Shown: positions 1 to 5,851 of the stretch, in pieces | How positions within the stretch are numbered: the stretch's first letter is position 1 | How the letters are laid out: the number at the start of each line of letters is the position of its first letter | NCBI GenBank assembly: GCA_900757795.1 | Contig: CAAEPE010000026.1 | Coordinates: 1 to 7,764, forward strand | Direction: 5' to 3' | Length of the DNA: 7,764 nucleotides | Source of the DNA: an uncultured Phascolarctobacterium sp. | GTDB taxonomy: Bacteria; Bacillota; Negativicutes; Acidaminococcales; Acidaminococcaceae | Notes under the pieces: model-generated | Told to the model about the DNA's origin: nothing | Database searches by the model: none | Seen by the model: only the letters and a program-made list of their open reading frames with translations | Program-made: the position numbers and the translations under genes

Positions 1-50
1 GTACCATCAACCGCGAAATCAGCGAGTTTACGGATATTCCGCACGTATAA
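1..50 (+). CDS. 3' end of an unidentified gene (partial)
   Basis: The frame with codons starting at position 3 reads without a stop and ends TINREISEFTDIPHV followed by TAA at 48-50. A strong intrinsic terminator follows 12 nt later, as expected at the end of a real + strand gene. Only 15 residues are visible and they do not identify a family. The call rests on the terminator placement and the open frame, so the gene's existence is likely but its function is unknown. Confidence 0.5.
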   Translation, partial: TINREISEFTDIPHV

Positions 51-61
51 AAGAAGCAAGT

Positions 62-98
62 AAAGAGCCTTCGAGAAAATTTCTCGAAGGCTCTTTTT
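62..98 (+). terminator. Strong intrinsic terminator after the left-edge gene
   Basis: Positions 62-78 (AAAGAGCCTTCGAGAAA) are the exact reverse complement of 80-96, giving a near-perfect palindrome. The folded RNA would have a long GC-containing stem with a small A/U loop, and a T run at 94-98. The symmetry and the A-run at its left foot mean it could also act on the minus strand. Confidence 0.9.
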
Positions 99-109
99 GT
101 ATTTGTATT

Positions 110-135
110 CAACTTCTTTGGAGGCAAAGAAGTTG
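110..135. repeat. Perfect 10-bp inverted repeat (hairpin)
   Basis: CAACTTCTTT (110-119) and AAAGAAGTTG (126-135) are exact reverse complements around the 6-nt loop GGAGGC. No T run follows, so this is not a typical terminator. It resembles the short dispersed extragenic palindromes found in many bacterial genomes; that comparison is inference, since only one copy is present here. Confidence 0.6.
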
Positions 136-183
136 GCAAGAAACCTCGCGCTTTTCAAAATCGCGGGAAAGAATAAGAGCTTG

Positions 184-244
184 TAACCTATAAGAAGCAT
201 TACCTTTGTACGGTCGCAAAAAATCTTTAGTTCTTACAAGGTTA
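184..244. repeat. Two-part inverted repeat / stem-loop
   Basis: TAACCT (184-189) pairs with AGGTTA (239-244), and TAAGAA (191-196) pairs with TTCTTA (231-236). Together they give 12 base pairs interrupted by a small 1x2 internal loop, closing a 34-nt loop. No open reading frame with a ribosome binding site overlaps it. It is either part of an untranslated RNA or an extragenic repeat; nothing here decides which. Confidence 0.4.
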
Positions 245-312
245 GTTGTTCAAGGCTGTTTTGTCTCGCACTTCTGTGGCTTTTGGCGGCTGCCGCAAAG
301 TGGTTTGTACGT

Positions 313-342
313 TTGACATGCTAAAGTAACGGCGAATATAAT
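313..342 (+). promoter_or_regulatory. Consensus-like housekeeping promoter firing into the palindrome
   Basis: TTGACA (313-318) and TATAAT (337-342) both match the sigma-A/sigma-70 consensus exactly, with an 18-nt spacer (17 is optimal). Initiation would be expected near 349. No gene with a ribosome binding site follows before the terminator at 585-615, so the product would be a short structured RNA. The -10 lies inside the left arm of the long palindrome, so part of this match could be a by-product of the repeat's AT-rich sequence. Confidence 0.6.
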
Positions 343-508
343 ATCACTCGTTCAACTCGCTTTTTAAACGCCAGCTTCGAGCAAAAGCATAACGAAATTT
401 CGCAAAACTCGCGTTGCTCAAACAGTTGCTCAATTTCTATGCTTTTAAGCTCTTGCTGGCTAAAAGCTCGTATCTTCACTTCGTGATAATATATTCGCCT
501 TTAACTTT
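323..508. repeat. Long imperfect palindrome (about 83-nt arms); MITE-like or structured RNA
   Basis: The arms are about 323-405 and 426-508, with an apical loop of about 20 nt. Visible paired blocks from outside in are AAAGT/ACTTT (323-327/504-508), a 17-bp block with one mismatch (331-347/483-499), GCCAGC/GCTGGC (370-375/455-460), GAGC/GCTC (379-382/449-452), AAAAGCATA/TATGCTTTT (383-391/438-446), GAAATT/AATTTC (394-399/432-437) and GCAA/TTGC (402-405/426-429). Small bulges interrupt the helix. The block 348-369/461-482 pairs poorly. Size and shape fit either a non-autonomous palindromic mobile element or the DNA of a long hairpin RNA. No clear target-site duplication was found at its edges. 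Confidence 0.75.
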
Positions 509-514
509 TCCACA

Positions 515-562
515 ACATATGAGTAGTCGTTCATAGAGCGAAACGCGCTATGGAGCATATGT
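515..562. repeat. Hairpin next to the long palindrome
   Basis: ACATATG (515-521) pairs with CATATGT (556-562). Inside it CATAGAGCG (532-540) pairs with CGCGCTATG (544-552) with one mismatch and the loop AAA. The two stems are separated by an asymmetric internal loop of 10 nt on the left and 3 nt on the right. Its CGAAACGCGCT core (539-549) recurs at 1042-1052. Confidence 0.5.
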
Positions 563-584
563 TCGTTTTGAAATATTTAACTGC

Positions 585-615
585 AACCGACTGAGAACAA
601 AGCAGTCGGTTTTTT
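585..615 (+). terminator. Intrinsic terminator ending the non-coding block
   Basis: AACCGACTG (585-593) and CAGTCGGTT (603-611) form a perfect 9-bp stem around a 9-nt loop, followed by T residues through 615. It lies over 560 nt upstream of pstS and over 530 nt after the last upstream stop codon. It therefore probably ends a transcript that starts within this intergenic region, such as one from the promoter at 313-342. Confidence 0.85.
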
Positions 616-832
616 AATGTTTAAATCACTCCCCATTTTTAAAGCAATAATTTTTTTGAGGATATTCTGCGAGCTTATTTTAACTCAAGGAATGTCCTTT
701 TTTTGTCAAGAGTTTGGAGAAAATACTCTTTTTTACTGTCAAGGATATGGATACAGCGTACAGTGAATTACATCCGGAGACTTAAAGTATTAGTAAAATA
801 TTATACGTTACAAGTAAATATCTACTAAGAAC

Positions 833-858
833 AAGGAGGAATTTACTAACGTAAATTC
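833..858 (+). promoter_or_regulatory. Orphan strong Shine-Dalgarno overlapping a perfect palindrome
   Basis: AAGGAGGA (833-840) is as good a ribosome binding site as any in the operon, yet no ATG, GTG or TTG follows at usable spacing. GAATTTAC (839-846) and GTAAATTC (851-858) are exact reverse complements around TAAC, giving a 20-bp operator-like palindrome or RNA hairpin that begins on the last bases of the Shine-Dalgarno. It may be a regulator site, or the remnant of a translation start whose gene is gone. Confidence 0.35.
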
Positions 859-883
859 TAGGATTGGAGAGGGGCAAGAAAAA

Positions 884-904
884 ATGAAGAGAAAAAAATA
901 CTAA
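884..904 (+). CDS. Possible mini-ORF MKRKKY in the pst upstream region
   Basis: ATG at 884-886 is preceded at suitable spacing by a purine-rich GGAGAGGGG (867-875 region) and encodes MKRKKY before TAA at 902-904. It lies in a purine tract where such matches arise easily, and no promoter was identified for it. It could be a leader peptide but is more likely chance. Confidence 0.12.
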   Translation: MKRKKY

Positions 905-933
905 AAAAGAGAAGAAAAAAGAACTCTCAATAT

Positions 934-1017
934 TACAATGGCATTTTTTTGTCATTTCCTCAACCCTTGAAAAAAATTTTTTAGGGGGTGAGCTTTTTGC
1001 GAAAAATCGCCATTGTA
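934..1017 (+). terminator. Nested long hairpin with a terminator-like core upstream of the pst promoter
   Basis: The outer stem is TACAATGGC (934-942) with GCCATTGTA (1009-1017), extended by ATTTTT/AAAAAT (943-948/1002-1007) with C1008 bulged. The inner stem is CTCA (959-962) with TGAG (989-992) plus CCCT/AGGG (964-967/983-986), closed by an A-run facing a T-run (970-982). A T5 tract (994-998) follows the inner stem, as in an intrinsic terminator on the + strand. It could stop upstream transcription from entering pst or be a structured RNA element in its own right. Confidence 0.4.
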
Positions 1018-1076
1018 TATATAGAGGGGTAAATTAAAAAACGAAACGCGCTGAGGAAAAATTGCTCGCTTTTGCG

Positions 1077-1132
1077 TTTGACATGGATTTTACAAAACAA
1101 AGCTTTTTCATTTTACATACGCTGTGTATCAT
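1077..1132 (+). promoter_or_regulatory. Probable Pho box and promoter of the pst operon
   Basis: TTTGACA (1077-1083), TTTTACA (1088-1094) and TTTTACA (1111-1117) are similar heptamers spaced by 11 and 23 bp, close to one and two helical turns. PhoB/PhoP-family regulators bind direct repeats of this size and period upstream of pst genes. A -10-like TATCAT (1127-1132) starts 9 nt after the last repeat, close to the arrangement in which Pho boxes replace the -35 element. Initiation near 1139 would give a leader of about 44 nt. The cognate regulator is encoded in the same operon. Assignment is by pattern and context, not a tested site. Confidence 0.6.
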
Positions 1133-1182
1133 TAAAATTGTGGATAAAAGTTCACAAATAGAATAATAAGGAGTGTATTAAA

Positions 1183-1989
1183 ATGAAAAAGTTAGTTTGT
1201 ATGGCGATTGCAACCATGGCATTACTTGGGTGCCTTACTGGTTGTTCTAAGAGCAGTAACGGAGTGGTATCTACTGATGGTTCTACTTCCATGGCCAAGG
1301 TAGTTGGTTCTTTGGGCGAAGCATTTCAAAATAATAATCCTGGCATGAAATTTACTTATAACGCAACCGGTTCCGGCAGCGGCATTAAGGCTGTGCAAGA
1401 AGGCCGCTGCGACATTGGCCTTTCTTCCCGCAGCTTGAAAAAAGACGAAAAAGCTCAGGGCTTGCAGGAGACTGTTTTGGCTTATGATGGCATTGCAATT
1501 ATAGTTAATCCTCAAAATAATATTTCCGATTTGACCGTTGCGCAAATCGCAGATATTTATACCGGTAAAATTACTAATTGGAGCAAGCTTGGCGGCAGCA
1601 ATGCAGAAATCGTTTTAATTGGCAGAGAAGCAGGTTCCGGTACTCGCGACGGCTTTGAATCTATCGCTAAAGTTAATAACGCTTGTAAATACCGTCAGGA
1701 ATTATCTTCTACGGGTGATGTAATTACAGCGGTAGCAGGCAATCCTCATGCTATTGGTTATGCTTCTTTAGCATCTGTGAAAAAAAGCGTAAAGGCGCTT
1801 TCTATTAACGGCGTTATTCCCAGTGAAGCAACTGTTAAAGATGGCAGCTATGCGGTACAGCGTCCTTTTGTTTTGGTTACGAAAAAAGATAAAGCTTTGA
1901 CCGACCCGGCAAAGAAATTTTTTGACTATGCAATTTCTCGTGACGCCAATAAAATTATTACCGCTGTCGGTGTAGTTCCCGCAAATTGA
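1183..1989 (+). CDS. pstS: Phosphate-binding lipoprotein of the Pst transporter
   Basis: 268 aa extracytoplasmic phosphate-binding protein that delivers phosphate to the PstCA channel. The N-terminus is a lipoprotein signal peptide with lipobox LTGC (residues 18-21), so the mature protein should be anchored through Cys21. Phosphate-site motifs are present: DGSTS (32-36), TGSGSG (62-67), SSR (81-83), DG (102-103) and the signature REAGSGTRD (148-156). Length fits the compact PstS type common in Bacillota, shorter than the roughly 320-350 aa proteobacterial form. The ATG has a good ribosome binding site, AAGGAG at 1168-1173, 9 nt upstream. It is first in the operon, directly behind the probable Pho box, and is expected to be induced by phosphate starvation. 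Confidence 0.97.
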   Translation: MKKLVCMAIATMALLGCLTGCSKSSNGVVSTDGSTSMAKVVGSLGEAFQNNNPGMKFTYNATGSGSGIKAVQEGRCDIGLSSRSLKKDEKAQGLQETVLAYDGIAIIVNPQNNISDLTVAQIADIYTGKITNWSKLGGSNAEIVLIGREAGSGTRDGFESIAKVNNACKYRQELSSTGDVITAVAGNPHAIGYASLASVKKSVKALSINGVIPSEATVKDGSYAVQRPFVLVTKKDKALTDPAKKFFDYAISRDANKIITAVGVVPAN

Positions 1990-1991
1990 TT

Positions 1992-2010
1992 GGCTGACTT
2001 GGTAACAGCC
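1992..2010 (+). other. Small stem-loop between pstS and pstC
   Basis: GGCTG (1992-1996) pairs with CAGCC (2006-2010) around a 9-nt loop immediately after the pstS stop. No T run follows, so it is not a standard terminator. In other bacteria, structures after the binding-protein gene stabilise that part of the mRNA and raise PstS relative to the membrane subunits; that role here is inference. Confidence 0.35.
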
Positions 2011-2039
2011 TGCTGGTGAAATTACGTTGGAGTGATTGC

Positions 2040-2915
2040 ATGATAAAAGGCAAAAAGGATTTTAGTGAAAGAATTATTCATGGCGGCTTTCTCTTGTTAG
2101 GATTACTTACGGTAAGCTGCGTTCTAACAATTACAGTTTATTTGATTATTTCAGGAATTCCGGCTATAAAGGAAATAGGCTTAGTAAATTTTCTTTTTGG
2201 TACGGAATGGTCATCTACTGCGGCAAATGCAAAATTTGGTATTTTGCCGTTTTTGCTGACCAGTATTTATGGTACGGCGGGAGCAATTATTTTAGGCGTT
2301 CCCATAGGCTTTTTTGCGGCGGTATATCTTTCTAAGCTGGCGCCGCCCAAGGTAAGAGCTGTGATGGAAAACGCCGTTAGTTTGCTGGCCGGTATTCCGT
2401 CCGTTATCTATGGCTTGGTTGGTATGATTGTTTTGGTTCCCAAAATACGCGAGCTATTTAAGCTTCCTGACGGAGCAAGCCTTTTGGCAGCAATTTTTGT
2501 TTTGTCAATTATGATTCTTCCTTCCATTATCAAAATATCTATGACAGCGTTGGACGCTGTTCCCAAAGAATACGAGGATGCGTCTTTGGCGCTTGGCGCA
2601 ACGCCTATCGAAACTTATTTCAGGGTTTCGGTTGTAGCAGCAAGAAGCGGTATTGCTACTGCCGTTGTTTTAGGTGTTGGCAGAGCTATCGGCGAGGCTA
2701 TGGCTGTGATGATGGTCTGCGGCAGCGCGCCTAACATGCCGGATTCTCTTTTTCAGAGCGTTCATTTTCTTACGACTATTGTCGGCAGCGAAATGGCGTA
2801 TTCCAGCGGCTTACAGCGGCAGGCGTTATTTTCCATAGCATTGGTATTATTTATGTTTATAATGCTCATCAACGCGGTGTTAAAGTTTTTTCTTCAAGAA
2901 AACAAGGAGGTGTGA
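2040..2915 (+). CDS. pstC: Phosphate ABC transporter permease PstC
   Basis: 291 aa inner-membrane subunit that pairs with PstA to form the phosphate channel. Six membrane segments are visible at roughly residues 14-38, 67-97, 114-134, 147-168, 203-227 and 262-286. The cytoplasmic coupling (EAA) loop that contacts PstB is EYEDASLALGATPIETYF (about 177-194), followed by GRAIGEAMAV, typical of PstC/PstA. The ATG at 2040 is preferred because GGAG (2029-2032) lies 7 nt upstream. An in-frame GTG at 2016 would add eight residues but has no ribosome binding site. The gene begins 50 nt after pstS and abuts pstA. Confidence 0.95.
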   Translation: MIKGKKDFSERIIHGGFLLLGLLTVSCVLTITVYLIISGIPAIKEIGLVNFLFGTEWSSTAANAKFGILPFLLTSIYGTAGAIILGVPIGFFAAVYLSKLAPPKVRAVMENAVSLLAGIPSVIYGLVGMIVLVPKIRELFKLPDGASLLAAIFVLSIMILPSIIKISMTALDAVPKEYEDASLALGATPIETYFRVSVVAARSGIATAVVLGVGRAIGEAMAVMMVCGSAPNMPDSLFQSVHFLTTIVGSEMAYSSGLQRQALFSIALVLFMFIMLINAVLKFFLQENKEV

Positions 2916-2917
2916 GC

Positions 2918-3775
2918 TTGCTAAATAATCAGTTGAGCGCAAAAAGAACGCACTATCTTGTACTTATGAAAGCCTTGATGGCGTTATCTGTTATTTTTAT
3001 GATAATGCTGGTGCTGTTTTTAGTTGGCTATGTTCTTATTAAAGGAATTCCTTTTGTAACGCCGGAATTTTTATCCAGCGGCGTAAGTTATCTTAATGAG
3101 CGCATTGGTATTTTGCCCAATATTTTAAATACGGTGTATATCATTCTTGCAACGCTCATGATGGTTTTGCCTTTAGGCGTTGGCGCAGCCGTTTATCTTA
3201 ATGAGTATGCTTCTAATAAAAAGCTGGTGAACAGCATTGAATATGCGGCAGATATTCTTGCCGGTATTCCTTCGATTATTTATGGCTTGGTCGGAATGCT
3301 TTTGTTTTCCAATCATATGGGAGCGTGTCTTTTGGCAGGCGCTTTAACTTTGGTAATTATGAATCTGCCGGTGATTTTGCGTACTACGCAGGAAAGTTTA
3401 AAAACCGTTCCCCAAAGTTATCGCGATGGCGCTTATGCTCTTGGCGCAGGCAAGTGGCGGGTTATCAGAACAGTGGTTTTGCCGGGCTGCGTAGACGGTG
3501 TTATTACCGGCTGCATTTTGGCAACAGGCCGTATTATGGGCGAATCTGCCGCGCTGTTATTTACCGCCGGTTTTGCTCATGCTCTTAATGGTTTTTTGCA
3601 GGGGCTGCAAAGCGCAGGCGCAACTCTTACTGTCGCCTTGTATCTTTACGCAAAAGTAGAAGGCGAGTTTGACGTTGCTTTTGCCATTGCGGCCGTGCTG
3701 ATGCTTTTGACTGTGCTGGTAAATTTTTGCGCCGCTTTTGTGGGAAAATATTATAAGAGGAGAAACAGTTTATGA
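2918..3775 (+). CDS. pstA: Phosphate ABC transporter permease PstA
   Basis: 285 aa partner of PstC in the phosphate channel. It has six predicted membrane segments (about 17-42, 70-94, 112-131, 135-156, 192-218 and 252-276) and the coupling loop SYRDGAYALGAGKWRVI (167-183), followed by GRIMGESAAL. The TTG at 2918 is preferred: AAGGAGG (2904-2910) ends 7 nt before it. The in-frame GTG at 2912, which overlaps the pstC stop, would sit only 1 nt from that Shine-Dalgarno. Choosing GTG adds two residues. The 2-nt gap to pstC suggests translational coupling, and the stop overlaps the pstB start in ATGA. Confidence 0.95.
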   Translation: MLNNQLSAKRTHYLVLMKALMALSVIFMIMLVLFLVGYVLIKGIPFVTPEFLSSGVSYLNERIGILPNILNTVYIILATLMMVLPLGVGAAVYLNEYASNKKLVNSIEYAADILAGIPSIIYGLVGMLLFSNHMGACLLAGALTLVIMNLPVILRTTQESLKTVPQSYRDGAYALGAGKWRVIRTVVLPGCVDGVITGCILATGRIMGESAALLFTAGFAHALNGFLQGLQSAGATLTVALYLYAKVEGEFDVAFAIAAVLMLLTVLVNFCAAFVGKYYKRRNSL

Positions 3776-4524
3776 ATATATTGACGGCTGAAGAAGCATG
3801 CCTGTGGTACGGAGAACATCAGGCTCTCAAACAGATTAACCTGAAAATTCCCGAAAAAAGTATTACTGCGCTCATAGGTCCTTCCGGCTGCGGCAAATCT
3901 ACATTTTTAAAAACTTTGAACCGCATGAACGATTTTATTCCCGGTATAAAAATTACGGGCAAAATCTGCTATAAGGACGAGGATATTTATGCTCCTGAAA
4001 TTAACGTTAATGAGCTGAGGCGACAGGTGGGCATGGTATTTCAAAAGCCAAATCCGTTTCCTATGAGTATTTACGATAATATTGCTTATGGCCCGCGAAC
4101 AAATGGTATTTCGTCTAAAGCCAGACTGGACGAAATAGTAGAACGTTCGCTGCGTGCCGCTGCCATTTGGGAGGAAACAAAGGACAGACTGAAAAAAAGC
4201 GCTTTGGGTTTGTCCGGCGGACAGCAGCAGAGGCTTTGCATTGCCCGTGCGTTGGCGGTAGAGCCGAAGGTTCTGCTGATGGACGAGCCTACTTCTGCGC
4301 TTGACCCTATTTCTACTTCTAAAATTGAGGAGCTTGCAATTTCTTTGAAGGAAAAGTATACTATTGTTATTGTAACGCATAATATGCAGCAGGCTGTGCG
4401 CATTTCAGACCAAACGGCTTTTTTTCTTTTGGGTGAGCTGATAGAATGTGACGCTACCGAAAAATTATTTTCTAAACCCCAAAATAAGCGTACCGAGGAT
4501 TATATAACAGGGAGGTTTGGTTGA
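3772..4524 (+). CDS. pstB: Phosphate ABC transporter ATP-binding protein PstB
   Basis: 250 aa cytoplasmic ATPase that powers phosphate import; the usual PstB length. All ABC motifs are intact: Walker A GPSGCGKST (36-44), Q-loop Gln91, the family-typical NPFPMSIYDNIAYGPR (94-109), signature LSGGQ (147-151), Walker B VLLMDEP with catalytic Glu172, D-loop SALD (175-178) and switch His203. LNRMND after Walker A is typical of PstB rather than other importers. The ATG overlaps the pstA stop (ATGA), with an AGGAG ribosome binding site at 3758-3762. In the Pst-Pho system it is also part of the signalling complex with PhoU. Confidence 0.98.
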   Translation: MNILTAEEACLWYGEHQALKQINLKIPEKSITALIGPSGCGKSTFLKTLNRMNDFIPGIKITGKICYKDEDIYAPEINVNELRRQVGMVFQKPNPFPMSIYDNIAYGPRTNGISSKARLDEIVERSLRAAAIWEETKDRLKKSALGLSGGQQQRLCIARALAVEPKVLLMDEPTSALDPISTSKIEELAISLKEKYTIVIVTHNMQQAVRISDQTAFFLLGELIECDATEKLFSKPQNKRTEDYITGRFG

Positions 4525-5180
4525 TGAGAAATTATTTTGACGAACAGCTTGCGCTTTTGAATCGGGAAATGATAGAAATGGGCGCGCTTTGCGAAGAGGT
4601 AATTGCTCTTGCCGCTTCGGCGCTTATCAGCGGCGACGTTTATTTTGCAGCTAAGGTTACGGCCAGAGATAAAGAAATAGACAAAAAGGAACGCAATATT
4701 GAAACGCTTTGCTTAAAACTGCTGCTGGAGCAGCAGCCTGTGGCGCGCGATTTAAGGCAGATTTCTGCGGCGCTGAAAATGATTACCGATATGGAGCGTA
4801 TTGGCGATCAGGCCGAGAATATTGCGGAAATTACTTTGTCTTTGGGCGGCCGCAGCTTAGAAACGCAGGATGTTTTAAAAAAGATGGGTGTTGCGACCAT
4901 GAAAATGGTGACCGACAGTGTAGACGCCTATGTTAAGCAGGATGTTGCTTTAGCGCAGGCGGTTATAGAATATGACGACGTAGTGGACAACTGCTTTATT
5001 GATGTAAAAAAACAGCTTATCGAGTACATTTCGGCTGAATCTAATGACGGAGAATACGCGCTTGATCTTTTAATGATTGCAAAATATTTTGAGCGCATTG
5101 GCGACCATGCAACAAATTTGGCAGAGTGGGTTATTTATTCTGTGACGGGCGTGCATAAAAGTGAGGAGGAAAAGGCGTGA
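4524..5180 (+). CDS. phoU: PhoU, phosphate signalling and transport regulator
   Basis: 218 aa all-helical protein made of two repeated three-helix bundles. Each bundle carries the family's metal-binding motif: ERIGDQAENIAE (91-102) and ERIGDHATNLAE (190-201). PhoU keeps PhoR in its inhibited state when phosphate is plentiful and restrains PstSCAB activity; it acts at the cytoplasmic face of the membrane. The ATG at 4524 overlaps the pstB stop by one base and lies 8 nt after GGGAGG (4510-4515). An in-frame TTG at 4521 would add one residue and is possible but less well spaced. Position between pstB and the two-component genes fits its linking role. Confidence 0.96.
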   Translation: MRNYFDEQLALLNREMIEMGALCEEVIALAASALISGDVYFAAKVTARDKEIDKKERNIETLCLKLLLEQQPVARDLRQISAALKMITDMERIGDQAENIAEITLSLGGRSLETQDVLKKMGVATMKMVTDSVDAYVKQDVALAQAVIEYDDVVDNCFIDVKKQLIEYISAESNDGEYALDLLMIAKYFERIGDHATNLAEWVIYSVTGVHKSEEEKA

Positions 5181-5851
5181 TTTGGTGTGTAGAAGATGAT
5201 ACTGCCATCAGAGATATTGAGTTATACGCTTTGCATTCTACAGGCTTTGAGGCCAAAGGCTTCGAGGATGGACTTGCCTTTTGGAACGCGCTCCAAACAC
5301 AAAAACCGCAATTAGTTGTCTTGGATGTTATGCTTCCGGGAATGGATGGAGTTGAGCTGTTAAAAAAAATTCGTGCTGACGCGCGTTTTTACGATTTGCC
5401 TGTAATTATGGCGACGGCCAAAGGCGCGGAATATGACAAAATTCAAAGCCTTGATTTAGGAGCTGACGATTATGTTGTGAAGCCTTTTGGCGTAATGGAG
5501 CTTGTGTCGCGGATTAAGGCGGTGCTGCGTCGTTGTCAGAATAGTAGAGTGCAAAAAATTTTGAAATTGGAAGGGCTTACGCTTAATTTAGACGAGCATA
5601 CGCTTTTTATAGATGATAAACGAGTGCAGCTGACTTATAAAGAATTTGAATTATTGGAGCTTTTTCTTGTTCATCCCGGCATGGCTTTTACACGCGAGCA
5701 GATTTTTGCTCAGGTTTGGGGTGAAAACTATGTAGGCGAAACAAGAACCCTGGATATGCATGTTAGAACATTGCGGCAAAAGCTGGGACGCTACGGAAAA
5801 TTTATTGAAACGGTGCGTAATGTTGGTTATCGGCTGGAGGCACGTCCATGA
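5177..5851 (+). CDS. phoB: PhoB/PhoP-family response regulator
   Basis: 224 aa OmpR/PhoB-type DNA-binding regulator. The receiver domain (about 1-118) has the acidic pair Asp7/Asp8, phosphoacceptor Asp50 in VVLDVMLPGMDG, Thr80 and Lys102 in VKPF. The C-terminal winged helix (about 128-222) contains the LTYKEFELLELF and TLDMHVRTLRQKLG segments of the family and ends in VRNVGYRL. The N-terminus is very short before the acidic pair. Start is GTG at 5177, inside the phoU stop, behind the strong GAGGAGGA (5163-5170). It is coupled to the kinase gene by ATGA. It is expected to activate pstS from the Pho box. Whether to name it phoB or phoP is convention; assignment to phosphate control rests on context. 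Confidence 0.93.
   Translation: MIWCVEDDTAIRDIELYALHSTGFEAKGFEDGLAFWNALQTQKPQLVVLDVMLPGMDGVELLKKIRADARFYDLPVIMATAKGAEYDKIQSLDLGADDYVVKPFGVMELVSRIKAVLRRCQNSRVQKILKLEGLTLNLDEHTLFIDDKRVQLTYKEFELLELFLVHPGMAFTREQIFAQVWGENYVGETRTLDMHVRTLRQKLGRYGKFIETVRNVGYRLEARP

Larger units (their letters stand above)
349..615 (+). ncRNA. Candidate small RNA (about 265 nt) bounded by promoter and terminator
   Basis: A TTGACA-N18-TATAAT promoter lies just upstream and an intrinsic terminator ends the unit at about 615. The predicted transcript contains the inner part of the long palindrome (about 359-460), a second hairpin (515-562) and the terminator hairpin. No plausible coding frame with a ribosome binding site was seen inside. 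I do not recognise it as a known family. A long imperfect hairpin recalls 6S RNA in outline, but no conserved 6S feature was verified. Its existence as an RNA is inferred from signal arrangement only. Confidence 0.4.
616..1076. other. AT-rich non-coding upstream region of the pst operon
   Basis: No substantial gene was found. The stretch has small T-run hairpins that could act as weak terminators (AAGGA/TCCTT near 688-700 and AGAGT/ACTCT near 710-729). A purine-rich tract runs over about 861-922. AAACGC (1044-1049) and GCGTTT (1074-1079) form a short inverted repeat just before the Pho-box region. The length and structure suggest either a long regulatory region or a relic of a lost gene. Confidence 0.5.

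Noticed and set aside
321..479. Minus-strand open frame of 52 codons through the long palindrome (GTG at 479 to TAG at 321).
   Set aside because: No Shine-Dalgarno sequence precedes it, an in-frame stop lies just upstream, and the frame overlaps a palindrome whose pairing explains the sequence better.
349..508. 6S RNA identity for the long hairpin transcript.
   Set aside because: Only the overall long-hairpin shape fits; no conserved central bubble or other diagnostic 6S feature could be verified by eye.
100..1076. CRISPR array, tRNA gene or known riboswitch in the non-coding region.
   Set aside because: There are no regularly spaced direct repeats, no cloverleaf with a conserved T-loop, and no recognised aptamer core; the repeats seen are inverted.
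1222..1545. Minus-strand open frame opposite pstS.
   Set aside because: It overlaps the conserved phosphate-binding region of pstS and shows no family features.
3907..4403. Long minus-strand open frames opposite pstB (157 and 105 codons).
   Set aside because: They are shadows of an intact, fully motif-bearing pstB and have no recognisable protein features or supporting signals.
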